Assembly (NCBI GenBank): GCA_047630175.1
Contig: JBLHVI010000104.1
Coordinates: forward strand, 1-10,519
Direction: 5' to 3'
DNA: 10,519 nucleotides
Source of the DNA: UBA4582 sp047630175
GTDB taxonomy: Bacteria > Pseudomonadota > Gammaproteobacteria > Pseudomonadales > Azotimanducaceae
Positions 6,171-10,519 of this stretch are shown here, piece by piece; position 1 is the first letter of the stretch, and each line of letters opens with the position of its first letter. The position numbers and the translations under genes were made by a program. The notes under the pieces were generated by a model, which saw only the letters and a program-made list of their open reading frames with translations, had not been told where the DNA came from and made no database searches.

Positions 6171-7934
6171 ATGACGATTCAAGTGACAGTGCCTGATGTC
6201 GGTGAGGCTGGAGATGTTGAAGTCATTGAGATACTGGTAAAGATCGGGGATGTAGTCGCCGAAGACGACTCTTTGGTAGTACTAGAGTCTGATAAAGCTA
6301 GTATGGAAATCCCGTCGTCCCACGCGGGTAAGGTTGTTAGCATTAAAGTGAAGGAAGGCGACTCGGTGACGGAGGGCTCGTTGCTTGTTGAATTAGAAAG
6401 CGAGGATGTTTTGACAGAGGTGCCCGCATCCAGCAGCCAACCGACCGTTGCATCAAAGAGTGACAACGCAAACGAGACCTCCGTAGCGTCGGCTGAGGAG
6501 GATGCCGAAGTTGAGGTTGAACCGGAAGTTGAACCGGAAGTTGAGCCCGAAGTTGAACCCGAAGTTGAACCCGAAGTTGAATCAACTTCTGCGGCCGGTC
6601 ATGAGCAAATAGTGAACGTACCTGATGTGGGTGATGCCGGTGAAGTGACGGTGACGGAGTTGCTGGTCAAGGTCGGTGACAAGCTTGAAGCCGAAGACTC
6701 GATTGTCGTTCTTGAGTCTGATAAGGCCAGTATGGAAATTCCAACGCCCGTGGCAGGCGAGGTGTTAGAAATTCTGGTGAAGGACGGTGACACCGTCGGT
6801 GAGGGTGACGCGCTCATAAAATTGCGTGCGAGTGAGGTGGAGCCATCGGTTGCTGATGATAGTAAAGCGGAAGCAGCGCCCAAGGCTGAAGCCGTCAATT
6901 CTGGCAACTCATTACCGGCGGCTGCTGAGAAGACGAAGTCAGGTAGCGGTGCCTTGCCTGCAATGGCGGCGCAGGCGCCGGCATCAGCCGAGGTATCGGG
7001 AGGTGTAAGTCCTGAAAATGTTCATGCGGGACCCGCTGTGCGTAAGCAGGCTCGAGAATACGGCGTGAATCTCAGTGAGGTATCTGGGTCAGGTCAGAAA
7101 GGTCGGATTCTCAAAGAAGATGTTCAACAGTTTGTGAAAGACCAGATGAGCGGATCTGGCAAACGACCCGCTTCAAATGCAACGGCCTCTTCAGGCAGCG
7201 GTATTCCTTCGATCCCGGTGATTGATTTCAGTAAATTTGGTGAAATCGAGCTGCGGCCACTGTCACGGGTCAGACGTAGCAGCGCCCGCAACCTCCATCG
7301 CAGCTGGCTTAACGTGCCACATGTCACCCAGTTCGATGAGGCGGATATCACTGACTTGGAAGTCTTTCGCAAGGCTCAAAATATTGAGCTTGCGGCAGCA
7401 GGCGATAAACTTACGCCACTCGCATTTCTTATTAAAGCGTGCACCGCAGCGTTGAAGAAGTATCCACAATTCAATTCTTCCATTGATGCAGATTATGAAC
7501 ATCTGACCATCAAGAAGTATTGCAACATAGGGATCGCGGTTGAAACTCCGGACGGACTGGTAGTGCCTGTGATTCGCGAGGCTGATCGCAAGGGTGTTGT
7601 TGAGTTGGCACGAGAGTCTGCAAAACTGGCTCGTCAGGCGCGAGACAAGAAGTTACCTTTAGATGCCATGCAGGGAGCGACATTTAGTATTTCCAGTCTT
7701 GGGGGTATCGGTGGTACGGCTTTCACGCCGATCGTCAATGCACCAGAAGTTGCTATTCTGGGTGTCTCCCGGTCTGCCATGAAGCCGGTATGGGACGGGC
7801 ATGAGTTTGCGCCTAGAATGATGTTGCCCTTATCGTTATCTTACGACCATAGAGCGATAGACGGCGCAGAAGCTGCGCGGTTCTGTAGTTATCTGCGGGA
7901 CTTGCTGACGGACACTCGTCGATTGATCCTGTAA
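6171..7934 (+). CDS. aceF: Pyruvate dehydrogenase E2, dihydrolipoamide acetyltransferase, two lipoyl domains
   Basis: The core subunit of the complex passes acetyl groups from AceE to CoA through swinging lipoyl arms. Domain order over 587 residues: lipoyl domain 1 (about 2-77, Lys42 in ESDKASMEIP), an acidic linker rich in EVEP (113-138), lipoyl domain 2 (about 147-220, Lys185 in an identical ESDKASMEIP), an Ala-rich linker (222-283), a peripheral-subunit-binding domain (about 284-322, AGPAVRKQAREYGVNL to GRILKEDVQQF) and the catalytic domain (about 350-587), with His560 and Asp564 in DHRAIDGA and the TFSISSLGGIGG segment before them. E. coli AceF has three lipoyl domains and Ala/Pro linkers; two is common in other gammaproteobacteria. 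The ribosome site AGGAG (6158-6162) overlaps the aceE stop. No lpd follows, so E3 must come from elsewhere. The next gene is convergent, 51 bases away. Confidence 0.98.
   Translation: MTIQVTVPDVGEAGDVEVIEILVKIGDVVAEDDSLVVLESDKASMEIPSSHAGKVVSIKVKEGDSVTEGSLLVELESEDVLTEVPASSSQPTVASKSDNANETSVASAEEDAEVEVEPEVEPEVEPEVEPEVEPEVESTSAAGHEQIVNVPDVGDAGEVTVTELLVKVGDKLEAEDSIVVLESDKASMEIPTPVAGEVLEILVKDGDTVGEGDALIKLRASEVEPSVADDSKAEAAPKAEAVNSGNSLPAAAEKTKSGSGALPAMAAQAPASAEVSGGVSPENVHAGPAVRKQAREYGVNLSEVSGSGQKGRILKEDVQQFVKDQMSGSGKRPASNATASSGSGIPSIPVIDFSKFGEIELRPLSRVRRSSARNLHRSWLNVPHVTQFDEADITDLEVFRKAQNIELAAAGDKLTPLAFLIKACTAALKKYPQFNSSIDADYEHLTIKKYCNIGIAVETPDGLVVPVIREADRKGVVELARESAKLARQARDKKLPLDAMQGATFSISSLGGIGGTAFTPIVNAPEVAILGVSRSAMKPVWDGHEFAPRMMLPLSLSYDHRAIDGAEAARFCSYLRDLLTDTRRLIL
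6513..6584 (+). repeat. 12-base in-frame tandem repeat coding (EVEP)n in the AceF linker
   Basis: Six head-to-tail copies of a 12-base unit, consensus GAAGTTGAACCC, lie in frame inside aceF between the two lipoyl domains. The copies start at 6513, 6525, 6537, 6549, 6561 and 6573. The first has GAG for GAA, the last ends in TCA (EVES), and the others differ at no more than two positions. They encode residues 115-138 as Glu-Val-Glu-Pro units with a net charge of about -12. Near-identical copies suggest growth by slippage or unequal exchange, so copy number may vary between strains. It is not a CRISPR array: there are no spacers and it is fully coding. Confidence 0.9.
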
Positions 7935-7945
7935 CGCCTATGCGG

Positions 7946-7983
7946 AAAAATGAGCCCCAATCGCGATTAGCGGCTGAGGGCTC
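7946..7983 (-). terminator. Rho-independent terminator after the adenosyltransferase gene, possibly bidirectional
   Basis: On the minus strand, GAGCCC (7983-7978) can pair with GGGCTC (7957-7952), and the stem is followed by ATTTTT (7951-7946). The loop contains the 10-base palindrome AATCGCGATT (7959-7968), which could form its own small stem. The structure begins three bases after the stop of the minus-strand adenosyltransferase gene. Read on the plus strand it could also end aceF transcripts, but the T-tract on that side is weak (TTTT at 7991-7994). Confidence 0.6.
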
Positions 7984-7985
7984 GT

Positions 7986-8552
7986 TCAGGTTTTATCCTT
8001 GGTCCACAACACTTCTTCAATCGCCTGACTTTTGGCTGTGTAGCGCGCCGCAACAAACAAGTAGTCGGATAGCCTGTTGATGTATTTTAAGCCGTCGGCA
8101 TTAATGTCGGTTTCTCCCGACAACGTTACTAAGTCTCGCTCTGCACGCCTACAGATACTGCGAGCCAAATGAAACGTTGCAATTAATTTCGACCCGCCCG
8201 GCAAAATAAAGTTTTCGAGGGGCGCTAAGTCGCTGTTAAGTTCGTCAAGCTGTTGCTCAACGGCTTCAACGTGTTTCTCGGTGATAATGCGAAAGCCTGG
8301 GATTGAAAGCTCTCCCCCTAGGTCGAAAATACGATGTTGGCTATAGCGTAAGAAGTCGCCAATAGGTTGAATATCAGCGTGATTCTGGATCTGTATTTCT
8401 TCGATTAACAAACCGAGGAAGCTGTTGAATTCATCGACGCTGCCTATAGCTTGAACTCTCGGCGCGTCTTTTTTAATGCGGTTGCCGTCGCCAAGACCCG
8501 TTTCGCCGAGGTCTCCTGTGCGTGTATAAATTTTACTGAGGCGCTTGCCCAT
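7986..8552 (-). CDS. Cob(I)alamin adenosyltransferase, PduO type
   Basis: This enzyme transfers adenosyl from ATP to cob(I)alamin (or a corrinoid precursor) to make coenzyme B12. The 188 residues match the PduO/MMAB family, not the CobA/BtuR P-loop family. Signatures: the N-terminal ATP-binding segment KIYTRTGDLGETGL (7-20), IGSVDEFNSFLG (36-47), LPGGS (117-121), the helix HLARSICRRAER (128-139), whose Arg131, Arg135, Arg136 and Glu138 match catalytic residues of human MMAB, and LKYINRLSDYLFVAARYTA (155-173). It is a cytosolic trimer in known members. No other B12 gene or B12-dependent enzyme is in the window, and no cobalamin riboswitch is visible upstream, so its client is unknown. It starts 15 bases after the GGDEF-like gene on the same strand, probably cotranscribed, and ends at a terminator. 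Confidence 0.93.
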   Translation of the reverse strand: MGKRLSKIYTRTGDLGETGLGDGNRIKKDAPRVQAIGSVDEFNSFLGLLIEEIQIQNHADIQPIGDFLRYSQHRIFDLGGELSIPGFRIITEKHVEAVEQQLDELNSDLAPLENFILPGGSKLIATFHLARSICRRAERDLVTLSGETDINADGLKYINRLSDYLFVAARYTAKSQAIEEVLWTKDKT

Positions 8553-8567
8553 AATAGTCTTACTCGT

Positions 8568-9542
8568 TTAGATCTGAGTTGAAAGGTGATTGACAAGAAT
8601 TTTGTCAGCTTCGAAGGCTTCGTCCAAACTTTTTTGGGCCGTTCGAATCATGCGTTGCAGGTTGGGAGGGCCGGTAACAGCCTCGCTGGCACATATGCTC
8701 ATACCTATATTGGCTGGCAAGTACCCTACGGGTGTTTTATAGCTTTTCAGGTTCACGCCATCGTAGATGCGTTGGTAGCACTCGGCCGTGCATTGATCGA
8801 TAGTGGGCTGAATGAGTACTAACGCGAATCGCCCCGGTTCAAAATAAGTGACGATATCCAGAGGTCTTACCAGATTCAAAATCTTATTCGACACAGCGAT
8901 GATGAGCTGGTCCGCCATATTTTTATCATAGTCATTAATTACATCGGTGTAGTTTTCAACACTGATCATCAAAAAGCAGACGGCACCACCGCGAGATTCG
9001 ATCTGACGGATACAATCCCCGAGAGATTGCTCTGCCATGCGTCTATTGCCAAGCCCGGTTAGAGGATCGAGAAGTTGACCTTTTTCAAGCTCGTCACATC
9101 GATCTTGTAGTATCCGCACTTGGCTTACCGCCTTGTTCAGTGCCGGTGCAAGTCTGCAGCCAACCTTGATTTGTTCGGCAAGCGGATTCAAGTCCAATGA
9201 AGTTACGGTCGCTTGTGTCGGAGAAAGTCCAACGAATGAATCAATATTTTTTTCCAGACTAAGCGAAATAGCCGGCGTCAGTGTTGGTCCAATAATAATG
9301 ATGTAACTAAAATGTTGGCTTTCGGCATCAATCTCGCGAATATTTTCAGCGAGCTCAACGCCCGTCATGTCATCCAGCTCGCTGGCGATCACAATCACCT
9401 CGGCCGGTCGATCTTCCAGACCTTGCAGTGCTTCAATGGCGCCAAAAAAAGTCTGTCGTTTGACAAATAGTTTTAGTGCGTCGTTAAATGCTTGCTGATT
9501 CGAGTCAGCTGGAATGACGAGAGCCAGTGCTTGCTTGAACAT
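8568..9542 (-). CDS. Degenerate receiver-GGDEF protein, probably not an active diguanylate cyclase
   Basis: This protein of 324 residues resembles PleD-type response regulators but has lost the key residues of both domains. Residues 1-105 have a CheY-like pattern: VIVIASELDDMTGVEL (49-64) aligns with the strand-3 phosphoacceptor region, but the Asp is replaced by Ala53 or Ser54, and the acidic pair near the N-terminus is missing. A helical stretch (about 118-156) leads to the GGDEF domain, which opens normally with DPLTGLGNRR (159-168). The signature loop is EPGRF (235-239) instead of GGDEF, and the metal Asp in the LMISVENY segment is also lost, so cyclase activity is unlikely. The inhibitory-site motif RPLD (226-229) is kept, exactly five residues before the loop, so c-di-GMP binding is conceivable. 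Met at 9542 is chosen because the open frame upstream to 9743 only mirrors yajQ; no clear Shine-Dalgarno supports it. Confidence 0.8.
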   Translation of the reverse strand: MFKQALALVIPADSNQQAFNDALKLFVKRQTFFGAIEALQGLEDRPAEVIVIASELDDMTGVELAENIREIDAESQHFSYIIIIGPTLTPAISLSLEKNIDSFVGLSPTQATVTSLDLNPLAEQIKVGCRLAPALNKAVSQVRILQDRCDELEKGQLLDPLTGLGNRRMAEQSLGDCIRQIESRGGAVCFLMISVENYTDVINDYDKNMADQLIIAVSNKILNLVRPLDIVTYFEPGRFALVLIQPTIDQCTAECYQRIYDGVNLKSYKTPVGYLPANIGMSICASEAVTGPPNLQRMIRTAQKSLDEAFEADKILVNHLSTQI

Positions 9543-9618
9543 GGTTGCGACCGAAGGAATGTAATCTGATAAGCTATTAGCGGAGCAAGTATTGTAATAA
9601 ATATTGAGGTAAATAGAC

Positions 9619-10101
9619 ATGCCATCTTTTGACGCGATTTCGGAAGTTGATCTGCAGGAACTCAACAACGCTGTCGACCAGGCTAGTCGTGAACTCTCGA
9701 CACGCTTTGACTTCAAGGGCGTAAACGCTAAGTTCGAGCGCAAGGAGGCAGAGGTTACTATGACTGCTCAGGCTGAAATTCAGTTAGAGCAAATGCTCGA
9801 TATTTTGCGTGCTAAACTTATCGGCCGCAAAATTGACGTCAAGGTGTTAGAGATCAAGGATCCGACCGCCAGCGGCAAGTTGATGCATCAGATAGTGCTG
9901 ATACGTCAAGGCATCGACACGGATCTTGCGCGCAAGATTGTCAAGATGATTAAAGATCGAAAGATGAAGGTGCAAGCGGCGATACAGGGTGAAAAAGTCA
10001 GGGTGACAGCCAAGAAGCGTGATGATCTGCAGCAGGTCATGGCCATGTTACGCGAAGACGAAATGGAAATGCCTTTACAGTTCGATAACTTCCGCGATTA
10101 G
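9619..10101 (+). CDS. yajQ: YajQ family nucleotide-binding / c-di-GMP-binding protein
   Basis: A 160-residue protein of the YajQ (UPF0234) family; E. coli YajQ has 163 residues. The start MPSFDAISEVDLQELNNAVD (1-20), the segment RFDFKG (29-34) and the end PLQFDNFRD (152-160) are characteristic. The fold is two ferredoxin-like halves that bind nucleotides. Members in Xanthomonas and Pseudomonas bind c-di-GMP and, with a LysR-type regulator, control virulence genes; whether that holds here is inference. The protein is soluble and rich in Lys, Arg and Glu. GAGGT (9606-9610) sits eight bases before the ATG and fixes the start. It diverges from the GGDEF-like gene with 76 AT-rich bases between, where I found no convincing -35/-10 pair, and ampG follows after 14 bases. 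Confidence 0.95.
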   Translation: MPSFDAISEVDLQELNNAVDQASRELSTRFDFKGVNAKFERKEAEVTMTAQAEIQLEQMLDILRAKLIGRKIDVKVLEIKDPTASGKLMHQIVLIRQGIDTDLARKIVKMIKDRKMKVQAAIQGEKVRVTAKKRDDLQQVMAMLREDEMEMPLQFDNFRD

Positions 10102-10115
10102 ACAGTCAGTAATCT

Positions 10116-10519
10116 GTGATTGCCCCACCGCCACCGCATCAGCCTGTTCCACCCTCTGGTCAGACCAGCTGGCGAGAAGTGTTTTTGATTTATGCCAAGC
10201 CCAGAGTAATCGCCATGGCGTTTCTGGGTTTCGCCAGCGGCTTACCTTTTCTGCTGGTTTTTTCCACGCTCACCGCCTGGCTACGCGAGGCGGAGGTTAG
10301 TCGTACCACGATAGGTTTCTTTGCCTGGGTTGGTATCACCTATTCGATTAAGGTTTTCTGGGCCCCCGTCGTTGACCGCTTGCAGCTGCCTTTACTCGGT
10401 CGGCTTGGTCGTCGGCGATCATGGATTTTGTTGGCGCAGTTAGGTATCGCGTTAGGTTTGATAGGTATGTCGCTGACCGGCGCCGGGAATCTGATGGTAC
10501 TCTCAGTGTGTGCAGTACT
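10116..10519 (+). CDS. ampG: AmpG muropeptide permease, N-terminal part (cut by window end)
   Basis: A major-facilitator-family importer that brings GlcNAc-anhydroMurNAc peptides into the cytosol, supplying the substrate of AmpD. About 134 codons are visible. The AmpG landmarks are LGFASGLPFLLVFSTLTAWL (first transmembrane segment), TIGFFAWVGITYSIKVFWAP (second) and VVDRLQLPLLGRLGRRRSWI, the Asp-Arg/Arg-rich loop typical of the superfamily, then the start of the third segment. No ATG precedes the first segment in frame; GTG at 10116 is the longest start, giving a Pro-rich tail (IAPPPPHQPVPPSGQTSW), with an in-frame TAA just upstream at 10110. GTG at 10179 is the alternative, but it would remove the TSWRE stretch that I recall from pseudomonad homologues. 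No strong Shine-Dalgarno is seen; coupling to yajQ, 14 bases upstream, may help. Confidence 0.9.
   Translation, partial: MIAPPPPHQPVPPSGQTSWREVFLIYAKPRVIAMAFLGFASGLPFLLVFSTLTAWLREAEVSRTTIGFFAWVGITYSIKVFWAPVVDRLQLPLLGRLGRRRSWILLAQLGIALGLIGMSLTGAGNLMVLSVCAV

Noticed and set aside
6513..6584. Tandem repeat considered as a CRISPR or intergenic repeat
   Set aside because: The units are contiguous, without spacers, and in frame within aceF.
6343..6585. Minus-strand frame rich in Gln, Leu, Val and Arg opposite aceF
   Set aside because: Its repeat is only the reverse complement of the EVEP-coding 12-base units.
9543..9743. 67-codon N-terminal extension of the GGDEF-like protein
   Set aside because: Most of it is antisense to the first codons of yajQ, and the residues look like a mirror of that gene. 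The receiver-like fold begins right at Met 9542.
10019..10300. 93-codon plus-strand frame spanning the yajQ end and ampG start
   Set aside because: It is in a different frame from both genes; the ampG frame over the same bases encodes clear transmembrane segments and family motifs.

Overview
The window reads as chromosomal DNA of a free-living gammaproteobacterium of mid GC content. The main evidence is gene order: pilin, nadC, ampD, ampE, aceE, aceF is the same neighbourhood as Escherichia coli ppdD-nadC-ampD-ampE-(aroP-pdhR)-aceE-aceF, and yajQ next to ampG recalls pseudomonads. The homodimeric-type AceE and the YajQ/AmpG sequences fit this class. The family cannot be fixed from the window; a marine or environmental lineage outside the Enterobacteriaceae is a guess.

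Layout. (1) 1-366, plus strand: a short type IV pilin-like protein, possibly cut by the left edge. (2) 1763-385, minus strand: a membrane-anchored retropepsin-like aspartic protease followed 8 bases later by nadC (NAD synthesis). (3) 1908-3299, plus strand, divergent from block 2: ampD and ampE, directly abutting. (4) 3490-7934, plus strand, after a 190-base promoter region: aceE and aceF, the E1 and E2 components of pyruvate dehydrogenase. AceF has two lipoyl domains joined to each other by an acidic six-unit EVEP repeat. Neither pdhR nor lpd is present beside them. (5) 9542-7986, minus strand, convergent with aceF: a degenerate receiver-GGDEF protein followed by a PduO-type cob(I)alamin adenosyltransferase, ending at a rho-independent terminator. 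(6) 9619 to the right edge, plus strand, divergent from block 5: yajQ, then the start of ampG, which begins with GTG and is cut by the window end.

How the genes fit together. AmpD (cytosolic anhydromuropeptide amidase), AmpE (inner membrane) and AmpG (muropeptide permease) belong to peptidoglycan recycling and beta-lactamase induction; they sit at two places in the window, about 6.8 kb apart. AceEF feeds the TCA cycle and must borrow E3 from elsewhere. The GGDEF protein has lost its catalytic motif (EPGRF instead of GGDEF) but keeps the RxxD inhibitory-site motif, and it lies back to back with yajQ, whose family includes c-di-GMP-binding effectors. That pair is the most interesting lead. Most of the window is well-known housekeeping DNA, and I see no mobile elements, tRNA or rRNA genes, CRISPR arrays or phage genes. 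No gap between genes exceeds 190 bases.
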